Translations under genes and position numbers: made by a program
Part shown: piece by piece, positions 31,953 to 41,345 of the stretch
How positions within the stretch are numbered: position 1 is the first letter of the stretch
How the letters are laid out: every line of letters begins with the position of its first letter
Notes under the pieces: generated by a model
Databases searched by the model: none
Told to the model about the DNA's origin: nothing
Seen by the model: the letters and a program-made list of their open reading frames with translations, nothing else
Origin: a bacterium
GTDB taxonomy: Bacteria > Krumholzibacteriota > Krumholzibacteriia > JACNKJ01
DNA: 64,000 nucleotides
Assembly (NCBI GenBank): GCA_024231955.1
Contig: JAAEPZ010000538.1
Coordinates: 124,001-188,000, forward strand
Direction: 5' to 3'

Positions 31953-32701
31953 GAAACGTCAGGCAGCTTGCCGACGGGGGCGGCGTAGATGACGTATTCG
32001 TCCTCGCCGTCCATTTGCAGAAGTGCATCTATTTTGGCCTGATCGTAAGCGCCGATCGCGCAGGTGCCCGCTCCGATCGCCTCGCAAGCCAGGTATAGAT
32101 TCTGGCAAACATGCCCGACATCCATGGCGATCATCTTGTGGGCCACAACGCCATAGCGCCACTCCGCCCGCTCGGGGATGGTGGACCAGATGAAGACCAA
32201 GGCACCCTTGCCGACAAAGGTCTGACCCAGACAAGCCTCGCTGATCCTCTCCGGAAACTCAGGATCCCCCCGGAGGAAGCACAACTGATGCTCCAGAGGT
32301 TGATAGCGGTACAGCCCCGGTTCGATCCCCTCCACGCGGTTGATCAGAAGGTAGCTCTCGAAGGCATGACGCGCTCCGCCCGACGGGACGGTGCGTCTGG
32401 TCGCCTTGCCGCCGGCCAGCAGCGCTTGTAGGCCCTGCGTCGACCAGAGCAGGAACGACAGTTCAGCCAGGGACAGGGTCGCATCCGAATACTTCCTGCG
32501 GCTCTTGCGGGCGTTGATCGCATCGCGCAGGGGGATGTCCCCCAACGGGTTGTCGTTGAAGGCGACCAGGTCGATCAGACGGGCATCAGCCGGACAGGGT
32601 TTCTGGAGCGGCGGCATCGGCTCTTTGCGCTTTTGCCCCGTATCCATGTCGGCGAAGTTCAGCCATTCGTCAGCCTTGAGGAATTGGCGATTCTCTTTCA
32701 T
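31949..32701 (-). CDS. SagB-type nitroreductase family oxidoreductase
   Basis: 250 residues from the ATG at 32701 (site AAGGGAG). After a basic N-terminal segment the nitroreductase core appears: [21 protein letters not shown] (FMN phosphate-binding Arg/Ser region), [46 protein letters not shown] and the C-terminal [23 protein letters not shown] block (here [19 protein letters not shown]). This matches the SagB/ThcOx branch, which includes azoline dehydrogenases of peptide maturation as well as general flavoenzymes. No precursor peptide or cyclodehydratase is nearby, so a stand-alone FMN oxidoreductase is more likely. Confidence 0.85.
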   Translation of the reverse strand: MKENRQFLKADEWLNFADMDTGQKRKEPMPPLQKPCPADARLIDLVAFNDNPLGDIPLRDAINARKSRRKYSDATLSLAELSFLLWSTQGLQALLAGGKATRRTVPSGGARHAFESYLLINRVEGIEPGLYRYQPLEHQLCFLRGDPEFPERISEACLGQTFVGKGALVFIWSTIPERAEWRYGVVAHKMIAMDVGHVCQNLYLACEAIGAGTCAIGAYDQAKIDALLQMDGEDEYVIYAAPVGKLPDVS

Positions 32702-32809
32702 TGCGGTCTCCCTTGTCAGCGGTTTGCATCGCACAGTCTAATCAATTCGAGAATATCCGACAATCGCCCCTCACAATGAGGGGCATTGGCCCACCCTCGG
32801 GGAGTGTCT

Positions 32810-33547
32810 TCACTTCGCGGCCAGGAGGATCAGGCGCTTGCTTGTCGTCTTGCAGTAGGAGGTGCCGGCCCAGTCGCCGTAGAACTCGACATTCGTGAAT
32901 CCCGCTTCAGCGAGAATCGCCGCCCAGCTGTCCTGAAGACGGATCCGGATTCTAACTGCGGCATGGGCAAAACTCTCTTCGCTCTCCGTGTGGGTAAAGT
33001 CGAAGATGTTGACCGTCTGCACCTGTTCCGCATACTCGATCGTGAACAGGCGGCTGAAATCGCGATTATTGACGATCGGTACGAAGGCGGGGGGATCCTG
33101 CATGGAGGCGTCGGTCTGCCCCTGATCGATCATGAGCAGTCCGCCATCCCGCAGCACCGACCGCATGCTCCTCAATGCGCTGAGTGTCGCGGCATCCTCA
33201 AGCAGCTCGTTGATCGAATTGTTGAGGCAGATGACCGCGTCGAACCCCGTCTCGAAGTGCTCGGGCAGACGGGTGAAGTCGACCTCATGGAGAGGTATCT
33301 CGATCCCTGCGGCGATATGATTGAGACGGGCCTGCTCGAGCATGGCGGGCGACAGGTCGGAACCGCACACAGCCAACCCCTGTCGTTGCAGCATGAGCAG
33401 GTCCTGCCCCGTGCCGCAGGCACAATCCAGAACGCTGGTGATGTTCCTGAGCCTGAATTGCTTCTCGAAGAACGACTCCCGCTGCGGATCGGTACGCCGC
33501 ATCCGGTCGTAACGTTGGGCGAAGCCGTTGTAGTTGTCGTGCGGCAC
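32810..33547 (-). CDS. Class I SAM-dependent methyltransferase
   Basis: 245 residues from a GTG at 33547 with a strong GGAGG site 6 bases upstream. Motif I is SVLDCACGTGQDLLMLQRQG, followed by VCGSDLSPAMLEQARLN (motif II), LHEVDFTRLPEHFETGFDAVICLNNSINEL (motifs III/IV) and the post-motif LRSMRSVLRDGGLLMIDQG. This is a typical glycine N-methyltransferase/UbiE-like layout. Substrate unknown. The gene lies upstream of the nitroreductase on the same strand, about 110 bp away, and may be separate. Confidence 0.85.
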   Translation of the reverse strand: MPHDNYNGFAQRYDRMRRTDPQRESFFEKQFRLRNITSVLDCACGTGQDLLMLQRQGLAVCGSDLSPAMLEQARLNHIAAGIEIPLHEVDFTRLPEHFETGFDAVICLNNSINELLEDAATLSALRSMRSVLRDGGLLMIDQGQTDASMQDPPAFVPIVNNRDFSRLFTIEYAEQVQTVNIFDFTHTESEESFAHAAVRIRIRLQDSWAAILAEAGFTNVEFYGDWAGTSYCKTTSKRLILLAAK

Positions 33548-33616
33548 ATTCCACCTCCACGAGCGGATCCGGGAATCGATTTCAGAATCGGACGGCGCTA
33601 CATCTCAAGGGGATGG

Positions 33617-34072
33617 TCACGCGCTGGAGTTTGCTGTGATGACGTCCGCCAGTTCCAGTTTGTCCGCAGCGGGGATGATCGGATTGATCCAGAGCTTTTC
33701 GGCGCCGTCGGCCGAAGCCATGCGGACGACCAGACAGCGATGATGGTCGCCATCGTGTCGTTCGCTGTTCGCGTCGGGCTTGCTCAACTGGTCATGCCGC
33801 ACCTGCTGGATGCGCGTGTAGATCGTGCCGAAAGGGTTGAGCCGGCTCATCTCCCGATTGATGATGGCGCTCTTCTGGTCGGAATCCAACTCCTCCTTCA
33901 GCCTGCCCCCCTGGATCTGACCCTCCTCGGAGACGAAGAAGAACATCTCCGGGTGATTCTGTTCGGCGAGAAAAGTCTCCCGCGCCAACTCATTGATCCA
34001 GACGGCGAATATCTCGAGGGAACCGATCTTGTCGTCGGAGTTCCAGGCTGGTTGCCCGGTGCTGGAGTCCAT
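33617..34072 (-). CDS. Hypothetical cytosolic protein
   Basis: 151 residues with a reasonable ribosome site (AAAGGGA). Readable features: LEIFAVWINELARETFLAEQ, EMFFFVSEEGQIQGGRLKEELD, then SRLNPFGTIYTRIQQVRHDQL and a hydrophilic RCLVVRMASADGAEKLWINPII strand. No signal peptide, no membrane segment and no motif known to me. Balanced composition and start signals support a real gene. Its neighbours are a methyltransferase (downstream) and a GNAT (upstream) on the same strand, without close spacing. Confidence 0.6.
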   Translation of the reverse strand: MDSSTGQPAWNSDDKIGSLEIFAVWINELARETFLAEQNHPEMFFFVSEEGQIQGGRLKEELDSDQKSAIINREMSRLNPFGTIYTRIQQVRHDQLSKPDANSERHDGDHHRCLVVRMASADGAEKLWINPIIPAADKLELADVITANSSA

Positions 34073-34251
34073 GATTGTCCCTTTCGGAGCGGTGGCTATG
34101 GCGATGGCGGCGGCGAGATGAGACGAATTGCACCGGCCGCGGGCGCTTGCGGCAATCCGGCCGCGGTACTCACGTACGTCTCGGCACCATCAATATAGTG
34201 TCGTACCGTCTCATGTTTTCAAGGGATATCTTCAAAGAATGTGCCGCTGGT

Positions 34252-34767
34252 TTACCGTTGCCGCTTGGGGGGGATATCCCCCTCGGCCAGAGCGGTCAGG
34301 GCCTCTCCGGCAACACGGAAGACCGTCCATTCATCCATGGATTGCGCATCGAGATTTCGATAGAACTCGATAGCGTCCCTGTTCCAGTCCAGAACCCACC
34401 ACTCCAGACGGGGGCAATTCCGCTCCACCGCCAATTGCGCGAGACGGGTGAGCAGCGCCCGACCGATCCCCCTGCCACGGAACCCGTTTTTGACGTAGAG
34501 ATCCTCAAGGTAAAGACCGGGACGTCCGCGGAAGGTGGAGAAGTTGTGAAAGAACAGGGCGAAACCGACGGGTGTGCCCGCCAGCTCCGCGATGAGTACC
34601 TCCGCCACCTGACGCTCAAGGAAGAGGGAGCGCCGCAGGGTCTCCTCGTCAGTCGTCACCTGATGAGCCAGTTGCTCGAATTCGGCCAGCTCCCTGATGA
34701 AGGTCAGGATCTGCGGCGTATCGGCCTCACCGGCGAAACGGATCGTCAATTTCGGTTGTTGGGGCAC
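34252..34767 (-). CDS. GNAT acetyltransferase, diamine acetyltransferase-like
   Basis: 171 residues from a GTG at 34767, overlapping the end of the upstream gene by 22 bp. Blocks match the spermidine/diamine N-acetyltransferase (SSAT-like) group: IRELAEFEQLAHQVTTDEETL, GFALFFHNFSTFRGRPGLYLEDLYV, the acetyl-CoA loop KNGFRGRGIGRALLTRLAQLAVE, and CPRLEWWVLDWNRDAIEFYRNLDA. The LEDLYV and W-x-V-L-D-W-N segments are particularly characteristic. It may acetylate polyamines or other thialysine-like amines. The C-terminal tail is basic. Confidence 0.86.
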   Translation of the reverse strand: MPQQPKLTIRFAGEADTPQILTFIRELAEFEQLAHQVTTDEETLRRSLFLERQVAEVLIAELAGTPVGFALFFHNFSTFRGRPGLYLEDLYVKNGFRGRGIGRALLTRLAQLAVERNCPRLEWWVLDWNRDAIEFYRNLDAQSMDEWTVFRVAGEALTALAEGDIPPKRQR

Positions 34768-35183
34768 GACTCGACCATGGGTAGGGGGTTACCGCCGCAC
34801 AAAGCGATGGCCTTGGCAATTTCATACTGGCAAAGAGAGTTGTCGTGATCGCACGCCGCGCCGGTGTGGAGAGGTACCAGGGCGGTCAATGCTGCCGGTT
34901 GCTTCAAGCGTCCCGTTGCCCAAACCGCTCTGTTCCGCAGCTCAAGAGGATGTGTCGGCGTGTTCAGGTAGTCCAGAAGCGCGTCGAGATTGCTGTTCGG
35001 GTGAGGATGAGCCTGCTGGGCGAGTGCGCATATCTCCCGAACCGATGTCTGAATCGTGAGTTGGATTGTGCCTAATCCGATCAATGCCATTACCAGCAGC
35101 GAGGATATGACGACGAGAGTTTTGCTGTTGACGATGACGATACCTCCCCCTGAAGTACGGTAAAGACATACCTCATACCACAT
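34746..35183 (-). CDS. Membrane-anchored protein with HEAT-like segment
   Basis: Up to 145 residues from the ATG at 35183, which lacks a ribosome site. A strong AGGGGGAGG site lies at 35141-35150 but is followed by ATCGTCATC rather than a standard start, so either the far ATG is used or a rare ATC start at 35135. One membrane helix (LVVISSLLVMALIGLGTIQL) precedes a soluble part with NRAVWATGRLKQPAALTALVPLH, which resembles a HEAT/PBS-type repeat, ending in Cys-containing segments (AACDHDNSLCQYE). It overlaps the downstream GNAT and is probably co-transcribed with it. Confidence 0.55.
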   Translation of the reverse strand: MWYEVCLYRTSGGGIVIVNSKTLVVISSLLVMALIGLGTIQLTIQTSVREICALAQQAHPHPNSNLDALLDYLNTPTHPLELRNRAVWATGRLKQPAALTALVPLHTGAACDHDNSLCQYEIAKAIALCGGNPLPMVESCPNNRN

Positions 35184-35279
35184 TGTAACAGATTCCCGGA
35201 TCCTGTAAGCGGGAAATCCGCTCGAACTGTAATCACGGCCATCAAAGTCCGCAGACAGTCTCCAATCTCAGGTGATTAC

Positions 35280-35308
35280 TTGACATGACGCACCTCGTGT
35301 TAGATATT
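35280..35308 (+). promoter_or_regulatory. Candidate sigma-70-type promoter of the DUF5916 gene
   Basis: A perfect TTGACA (35280-35285) and, after 17 bases, GATATT (35303-35308), four of six matches to TATAAT, about 70 bp before the ATG at 35381. Spacing is ideal; the -10 is imperfect. Confidence 0.45.
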
Positions 35309-35380
35309 ACACATGTTAGTAAACTCACTGTTACCCCCCCGCTGGGCCCGCCGCCTTTCAGGTGACATCTGGAGACAACC

Positions 35381-37636
35381 ATGCACTTTAGCCGAATGAC
35401 AGTTTGCCTTATCTGCCTTTTCCTCCTCCTCACCCCTCCCGCGCTGGCCAGTGTGGATCTGCCGCTTGTTATCCTGGCAGGTCAAGGGAGCGGCACAGAA
35501 GTGGCGCCGTTGCAGGTGCCGGATATATCCGCTCAAATCGATGTGGATGGCCGGTTGCAGGAGTCCGCCTGGGAGCGGGCGCTGGTGATCGACCTCCCCT
35601 ACGAGATCGAGCCCACCGACAACGAACCTGCCCCCAGACGCACGGAATGTCTGTTGCTTGCCGGCGATTCGGAGATCTACATCGCCTTTCGCGCCTGGGA
35701 TCCGGAACCCGACCTGATCCGCGCCCACTTCTGCGAGCGTGATCGGATGCACGGCGAGGACAAGGTCAACGTCTACTTCGATACGTTCAACGATGGGCGG
35801 GGCGGCTACCGGTTCGCCTGCAATCCCCTCGGCGTCCAGGCCGATACCAAGATCGACCATCCCGCCGGCTACGGCACCAACGGTTGGGATGCGATCTGGG
35901 ATTCGGCCGGCAGGATCACAGACTGGGGCTACGTGGTCGAGATGGCCATCCCTTTCAGCCAGTTGCGCTTCAAGGACCTGGACGGAGCGCCCCAGATCTG
36001 GGGATTCGATGCCAAGCGGGACTGGACACGGTCCATCCAGCACACCACGGCGGCACTGCCGGCCGACCGTGACGACAATTGCTATCTCTGTCGACTGGTC
36101 AAGATCCAGGGGATGGGCGGGGCCGATCCCGGGCGCAATATCGAGATCTCGCCGACGATGACGGCTGTGCGCAATGATGCGCTTTCTCAATTCCCGGACG
36201 GCGACATGGAGAGGGAGTCCGATGACGCGGATGCCGGCTTGAGCGTAAGTTGGGGCATCACCCCCACGCTCAACTTCAACGGCACCATCAATCCCGATTT
36301 CTCGCAGGTCGAGGCGGACGCCTACCGCCTGAACATCAATCAGCCCTTTGCCCTCTGGTTTCAGGAGAAACGCCCCTTCTTCACCGAAGGCGCCGAGTTC
36401 TTCAACACGGTGATGACCGCCGTGTACACCCGCTCGATGCGCGATCCGGCATGGGGGGCCAAGCTGACCGGCAAGGAGGGTGAACACTCCATCGGTGCGT
36501 TGACCGTGCGCGACGATCTGACCAATATCGTCTTCGCCGGACCTCGCGGCTCCGGGATGGTCTCACTCGATTCCCCCAACACGACCTCGGCGTTCCGTTA
36601 CCAGCGCACCTTCGGCAGCCGCTATTCCGTCGGTGCGATCTTCACGGATCGTGAAGGTGAGGAGTACTATAATCGCCTGGGCGGCTTCGACGGCGAATTC
36701 CGCGTCAGCAACCGCGACCGTTTCCGTATTCAGTATCTGGCGTCGCGCACCGCCTATCCGGAACAGACCGCGATCGATTTCGGGCAGCCGCTCGACGAGT
36801 TGAAGAGCACGGCCCTGGACATCTTCTATCATCACGAGCGTCGCAATTTCAGCCTGGATGTCAACTATACGGATATCGGCACCGACTTCCGCGCCGACAC
36901 CGGATTCATACCCCAGGTTGGCTATCGTTACTGCAATTTCACGGGCCATCTGAGCAAGCGTCCCAAGCCGGGCGACTGGTTCTCATGGCTGGCCCTGAAC
37001 GGGAGCTATCAGTATACGGAGGATCAGGGGGGTGAACTGATCAACAAGGGCTACTCCTTCTGGGGCGGCTACTGGGGACCGCGTGAGTCGCGCCTCTACT
37101 TCGTCGTAGGGGACAGAACCCGGACCTACAACGGCGAGGAGTTCGATGTCACCACCTTCAATTTCGAGCCCGGTATCAGGGTTGCGCCATGGTTGATGCT
37201 GAATCTGAATTGCTTCCATGGGGATCGGATCGATTACGGCAACACCCGTCTGGGCAAGACCACCTCGTTGAGTCCCGATCTGGAGATCAGCGCGGGGCGT
37301 CATCTGAATCTCTCCCTGAGTCATACGTGGGAGAAGATGAACGTGGATGATGAGCGTCTGTACGAGGCGAACATCAGCCAGGCGACCATCAAATACCGGT
37401 TCAGCCGCCGGATGCTGTTGCGTACGATCCTCCAGTATGCAAGCACGGATTTCGGCGACGGCAGCGCGGAACGGCAGAAGGAGCTGTTTACCCAGGCTCT
37501 GTTCTCCTACGAGTTGAATCCGCAGACCAAGCTCTATCTCGGCTACAGCGACAACTCCTACGGCGATGCCGATGTCACACTGACCCGCAACGATCGCATG
37601 TTCTTTATGAAGTTGGGGTATGCGTTCATGTACTGA
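35381..37636 (+). CDS. CBM9-like/DUF5916 outer-membrane protein
   Basis: 751 residues. The signal peptide (VCLICLFLLLTPPALA) is followed by a CBM9-like sandwich (about 50-230: QIDVDGRLQESAWERA, ECLLLAGDSEIYIAFRAWDPEPD, VNVYFDTFNDGRGGYRFACNPLG, GWDAIWDSA, YVVEMAIPFSQLRF). Then comes the DUF5916-type region, which reads LNFNGTINPDFSQVEADAYRLN and QEKRPFFTEGAEFF. The rest alternates beta-strands and ends in KLGYAFMY, so a C-terminal outer-membrane barrel is likely. These proteins are common in FCB and Gammaproteobacteria and their role, possibly in glycan or surface handling, is unsettled. A promoter candidate lies upstream. Confidence 0.85.
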   Translation: MHFSRMTVCLICLFLLLTPPALASVDLPLVILAGQGSGTEVAPLQVPDISAQIDVDGRLQESAWERALVIDLPYEIEPTDNEPAPRRTECLLLAGDSEIYIAFRAWDPEPDLIRAHFCERDRMHGEDKVNVYFDTFNDGRGGYRFACNPLGVQADTKIDHPAGYGTNGWDAIWDSAGRITDWGYVVEMAIPFSQLRFKDLDGAPQIWGFDAKRDWTRSIQHTTAALPADRDDNCYLCRLVKIQGMGGADPGRNIEISPTMTAVRNDALSQFPDGDMERESDDADAGLSVSWGITPTLNFNGTINPDFSQVEADAYRLNINQPFALWFQEKRPFFTEGAEFFNTVMTAVYTRSMRDPAWGAKLTGKEGEHSIGALTVRDDLTNIVFAGPRGSGMVSLDSPNTTSAFRYQRTFGSRYSVGAIFTDREGEEYYNRLGGFDGEFRVSNRDRFRIQYLASRTAYPEQTAIDFGQPLDELKSTALDIFYHHERRNFSLDVNYTDIGTDFRADTGFIPQVGYRYCNFTGHLSKRPKPGDWFSWLALNGSYQYTEDQGGELINKGYSFWGGYWGPRESRLYFVVGDRTRTYNGEEFDVTTFNFEPGIRVAPWLMLNLNCFHGDRIDYGNTRLGKTTSLSPDLEISAGRHLNLSLSHTWEKMNVDDERLYEANISQATIKYRFSRRMLLRTILQYASTDFGDGSAERQKELFTQALFSYELNPQTKLYLGYSDNSYGDADVTLTRNDRMFFMKLGYAFMY

Positions 37637-37876
37637 TGTGCAGGCAAGGGATACATCAGTCACCCGCCGCGTCGGACTCCCCCCAGTTCGGCGCGGTTTC
37701 TTTTTGTGTCGTGGTGCCATTTTCCGAACGGACCGTTACGTCGGGACGCAGGCTGCGGGATTGCGGAACCCGATTTTGCACACCAGGGCTGTTTCCGCTT
37801 TCGAAGGCCTCAGGATGGATAGTATGCTGCAGATTGATCGTGTGTCCTGAAGATCATCAAACGACTGGGAGATATC

Positions 37877-40408
37877 ATGGCGACCGGCTTTCCCAAGCAA
37901 CCGACAGAGTTTTGCATCACCGACGTAGGGAGCACGACGACGAAGGCCATCCTGTTCCGCAAGGAGGGGGAGCGCTGGCGATTCTATCGTGAGGAGGCGC
38001 CCACCACGGTCGAGAAGCCGCACGAGGATGTCACCATAGGTGTCATGCGCGCCGTCGGGGCTCTGGAGAGGTCGTGCGGCGCGTCGCTTCTCGATGGCGA
38101 CCGGTTGCGAGTACCCTACCTCTCCACATCCTCCGCCGGAGGGGGATTGGCGATGATCGTCACGGGACTCGTGCGTGAGGTCACCAGCCGCAGCGCCGAA
38201 CGGGTGGCGCTCGGTGCCGGTTCGGTTCTGCTGGATGTGATCGCCATGGATGACGGCCGCACGCCCTATGAGAAGATACTGTCGCTCAAGGATCATCGCC
38301 CCGACATGGTGCTGCTTGCGGGCGGTTTCGATGGTGACGCCATCTCGGGTCCGGTCTTCCTGGGCGAACTGGTGCGCGAATCGGGACTCAAACCCAAGCT
38401 CAATCCGTCGGCGCGTCTGTCCGTGCTCTATGCCGGCAACAAGCATGCGACCGAGTTCGTCAGGGACACGCTCGGCGACGAATTTCTCTTCCATCAGATC
38501 GAAAACATCCGCCCCTCAAGCGTCAACGAGAACCTGGAACCCGCCCGCAAGGCGATCCAGGATCTGTTCATGGAGCATGTGATGTCCCAGGCTCCCGGAT
38601 ACGATGGTCTGATAGATCGCGTCGCCGATCCGATCATGCCGACCCCCGCGGCCTTCGGCAAGATATTGGCTCTGGCCTCCCGCGAGTTGCGGAAGAGGAT
38701 CATGGCGATAGACATCGGGGGCGCGACCACGGACGTTTTCACGGCGGTGGACGGCGAGGTCTCGCGAACCGTCAGCGCCAACCTCGGCATGAGTTACAGC
38801 CTGCTGAACGTCGTGCGCACGGGGGGCATCGAAGCCGTGCGGGAGGCGCTTGATATGGACCTCGGTGAAGCCGATCTCTGGGATGGCCTCGCGGCCAAGC
38901 ATATTCGCCCGACGAGTCTGCCGACCTCCGAGAGGGAGCTGCGGATCGAATGGGCTGCCGCGACCGTGGCGATCAGGGAGGCCGTGCGGGAGCATCTCCA
39001 TATTCTGAGCGGCCAGAGCATCAGTCGTCAGGTGGAGGATCTCACCATTCTCCGCTTCCTGGGTGCGCGGGCGATCAGGCAACAGGAGAGCGCAGATCTC
39101 TCTCTGAGCGATTACGATCTGGTGATCGGCAGCGGCGGCATTCTCTCCCATTCGCCCCGCAATGTTACCGGACGGATCCTGACCCGGGCGCTGCAACCCG
39201 AAAAGTCGACGGAGCTGGCCGTGGACAACGCCTTCATGTTCCCCCATCTCGGGGTTTTATCGGAGTCATGTCCCGATCTGGCGCTCCATCTTTTCCAGGA
39301 GCTGGGGCTGGTCGAACTTGGCGCTCCCGATGAGGGTGATGATGGCGCAACAGACGATCTGCGTCTGCCCGAGCGGGTAGTGAAGGAGATACCGCGGGTC
39401 AGGATCGAGACCGGCGACCTGACTATGACGCGCGAGCTGGCCATCCCCGGCGATCTGTTTGTCGAGGAGGGGGCAACGGTGAAGCCCGACAGCGTAATCG
39501 CCCGCAGCGAGCGGCAGTTCCTCCGCCCCTTCTATCTGGAGCTGGCGCGGGTGCTGCAGTCGGATCCGCATGAGGTCGGTCGGTATCTGCTCAAGGAGAT
39601 TGGCGACAAGGTCACGGCCGGTGAGCTTATCGCGCGCCGCGAAAGACCCAAGCCTTTTGGCCCGAAGGAGTTCACCTCTCCGGTCTCGGGGTGGATTGAG
39701 CATCTCCTCCCCAGCGGCACGCTCGTGCTGCGGGAGGATTCCGAGGAGGCGAAACGGTTCTCGACCGTGAAGGTGGCCAAGGATCTGCGGATCGATCCCT
39801 CCAGGATCAAACCCTACCTGCGGGTTGCGGTGGGGGACAGCGTCGAAAGCGGGCAGTGGGTGGCCGCGATGATCCGCACCGACGACAGGCGGCTCAGCCG
39901 CTCCCCAGTGCGCGGCAAGGTGACCGATATCAATTTGCGCTATGGCATCGTCTCCATAGAACCCTTGCTGGAGGAGCTGGAGGTCAAGGCCTGGCTGCCG
40001 GGTGTCGTACGGGACGTGACGCCTCACGGCTGCCGCGTCGTCAACAGCGGCACCCGGATCGAGGGGATCTGGGGAGCAGGCGGCGAGGCATTCGGCGAGT
40101 TGACCTTCGGCGCGGATGCGGCAGGCAAGATAGTGGTGCGGGATACTGTCGACGCGAGCGACCTGACGGCCATGGTTGCAGCCGATGTGGCCGGTCTGAT
40201 CACGGGGAGTCTGCATATCAAGGATGTGCAGGACCTCGCGCCCGGATTCACGATCGTGATGACCGAGGGTTTCGGCGATCAACCCCTGGCCACCGAGATC
40301 AGGGCGGTGCTCGAGAAGCACGAAGGGCGGCTGGCGCTGATTGACGGCACCACCGAGTTGCGCGTCGGCGTCAAGCGCCCGCAGGTGCTGCTGCCCGTTT
40401 CGGTGTGA
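37877..40408 (+). CDS. MutL/GlmL-type ASKHA ATPase with long C-terminal extension
   Basis: 843 residues. The first 450 or so match the glutamate-mutase accessory protein family (GlmL, also called MutL, unrelated to mismatch-repair MutL): phosphate loops ITDVGSTTTKAILF and IMAIDIGGATTDVFTA, PYLSTSSAGGGLAMIVTGLV, MVLLAGGFDGDAISGPV and VIGSGGILSHSPR. The remaining 390 residues contain hybrid-barrel-like segments (GDKVTAGELIARRERPKPFG, FTSPVSGWIEHLLPSG, SPVRGKVTDINLRYGIVSI), suggestive of lipoyl/biotinyl-like folds, and end in VGVKRPQVLLPVSV. In known clusters GlmL repairs B12-dependent mutases; no mutase gene is present here. Confidence 0.82.
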   Translation: MATGFPKQPTEFCITDVGSTTTKAILFRKEGERWRFYREEAPTTVEKPHEDVTIGVMRAVGALERSCGASLLDGDRLRVPYLSTSSAGGGLAMIVTGLVREVTSRSAERVALGAGSVLLDVIAMDDGRTPYEKILSLKDHRPDMVLLAGGFDGDAISGPVFLGELVRESGLKPKLNPSARLSVLYAGNKHATEFVRDTLGDEFLFHQIENIRPSSVNENLEPARKAIQDLFMEHVMSQAPGYDGLIDRVADPIMPTPAAFGKILALASRELRKRIMAIDIGGATTDVFTAVDGEVSRTVSANLGMSYSLLNVVRTGGIEAVREALDMDLGEADLWDGLAAKHIRPTSLPTSERELRIEWAAATVAIREAVREHLHILSGQSISRQVEDLTILRFLGARAIRQQESADLSLSDYDLVIGSGGILSHSPRNVTGRILTRALQPEKSTELAVDNAFMFPHLGVLSESCPDLALHLFQELGLVELGAPDEGDDGATDDLRLPERVVKEIPRVRIETGDLTMTRELAIPGDLFVEEGATVKPDSVIARSERQFLRPFYLELARVLQSDPHEVGRYLLKEIGDKVTAGELIARRERPKPFGPKEFTSPVSGWIEHLLPSGTLVLREDSEEAKRFSTVKVAKDLRIDPSRIKPYLRVAVGDSVESGQWVAAMIRTDDRRLSRSPVRGKVTDINLRYGIVSIEPLLEELEVKAWLPGVVRDVTPHGCRVVNSGTRIEGIWGAGGEAFGELTFGADAAGKIVVRDTVDASDLTAMVAADVAGLITGSLHIKDVQDLAPGFTIVMTEGFGDQPLATEIRAVLEKHEGRLALIDGTTELRVGVKRPQVLLPVSV

Positions 40409-40446
40409 CGGTCGGTGCTGGGGCGGGGCGAACCCGCATGCTCCCG

Positions 40447-41196
40447 TTACTCAACCGCCGCTGGTGTTGATATTGACGGCATGCTCCCCTCCTGCTCTCT
40501 GCGCAAGCGGCGGACGATGCGGAGCATCCAGATTATCTCGACCAGCAGCACCGCCAGACAGACCGCATAGGCGGCGATGACCACCGACGGACTCATGGCA
40601 TAGCGTGGATTACCGGCCAACCCATGGAGCGAGAGCAGCGGGAAGTCATAGAGGCCGTGGAGCAGGATTGCGGCGAACAGACCCAGGAACATCTTGCCGC
40701 GTCGATTCCGACCGAATCGGGCCTGGCCGATATAGTAACCCATGATTGCGCCGAGACAGGCGTGACAGGGGACGGCCGTGAAACCACGCAGCAGGGCCGT
40801 GACCCAACCGCCCTGGGCGACGTACAGGATGTTCTCCAGCGTGGCGAATCCCAGCGAAACCGTGGCGCCGTAGACGATGCCGTCCATGGGCTCATCGAAA
40901 GCCGGATGCCGGGCGCTGTAGCGGGTCAGTACGAGGAACTTGAACAGCTCTTCCGGTATGGCGGCGCAGAGAAACGCGACCAGGGCGCCGTAGAGCAGAG
41001 GGTGCATGGCGGGATGCAGGAGCGCGTTGACCGGTGATACCAGAATTATGATCGGCACCGTGATCAGGATACCCAGCAGGAACGTCTTCAGAAGAACGCC
41101 GCGGGGTTCGGGGTGCAGATCCCTGCGATAGAAGTAGCGAAGCAGGAGCAGTGAGGGGATCACCGCCATAAGGATTGTCGTGGCCAGTTTCATCAT
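40447..41196 (-). CDS. PrsW-family intramembrane protease-like protein
   Basis: 249 residues from the ATG at 41196 (41193 is an alternative). It is almost wholly membrane-spanning, about seven or eight helices. The PrsW family signatures are present: AAIPEELFKFLVL (paired Glu), DEPMDGIVYGATVSLGFATLENILY (Glu in ATLEN), the HACLGAIMGYYIGQAR block and LLHGLYDF. In Bacillus subtilis PrsW cuts an anti-sigma factor at site 1; family members elsewhere are of mixed and mostly unknown function. No anti-sigma gene is adjacent; the nearest is at 10114. Confidence 0.83.
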   Translation of the reverse strand: MMKLATTILMAVIPSLLLLRYFYRRDLHPEPRGVLLKTFLLGILITVPIIILVSPVNALLHPAMHPLLYGALVAFLCAAIPEELFKFLVLTRYSARHPAFDEPMDGIVYGATVSLGFATLENILYVAQGGWVTALLRGFTAVPCHACLGAIMGYYIGQARFGRNRRGKMFLGLFAAILLHGLYDFPLLSLHGLAGNPRYAMSPSVVIAAYAVCLAVLLVEIIWMLRIVRRLRREQEGSMPSISTPAAVE

Positions 41197-41345
41197 ATCA
41201 AATCCGCATCCGTTTCTCGCTGCCATACCGGCGGGCGTTGGATCTGCTGTCGTCTCTCCTATCCTGTATGCGCATTGTAAACGGTTACGACCGCAGGGTC
41301 GAATGGATTACTCAGAACTTGCCTCGTTATCCTTGCCGGTATGCT

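Noticed and set aside
31949..34072. RiPP (peptide) biosynthesis locus around the SagB-type nitroreductase
   Set aside because: No YcaO-type cyclodehydratase, E1-like partner or precursor peptide is visible nearby, so a stand-alone oxidoreductase is more likely.
32786..34198. Open frame of 470 codons on the plus strand
   Set aside because: It spans a methyltransferase with strong motifs and a hypothetical gene on the minus strand, and its own translation shows no domain.
37655..37705. Possible terminator hairpin after the DUF5916 gene
   Set aside because: The GC-rich arms (CCGCG and CGCGG) pair for only five bases and do not form a continuous stem before the CTTTTT stretch.
37877..40408. DNA mismatch repair protein MutL
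   Set aside because: The ASKHA motifs and length match the glutamate-mutase accessory family that shares the name; no GHKL ATPase motifs are present.
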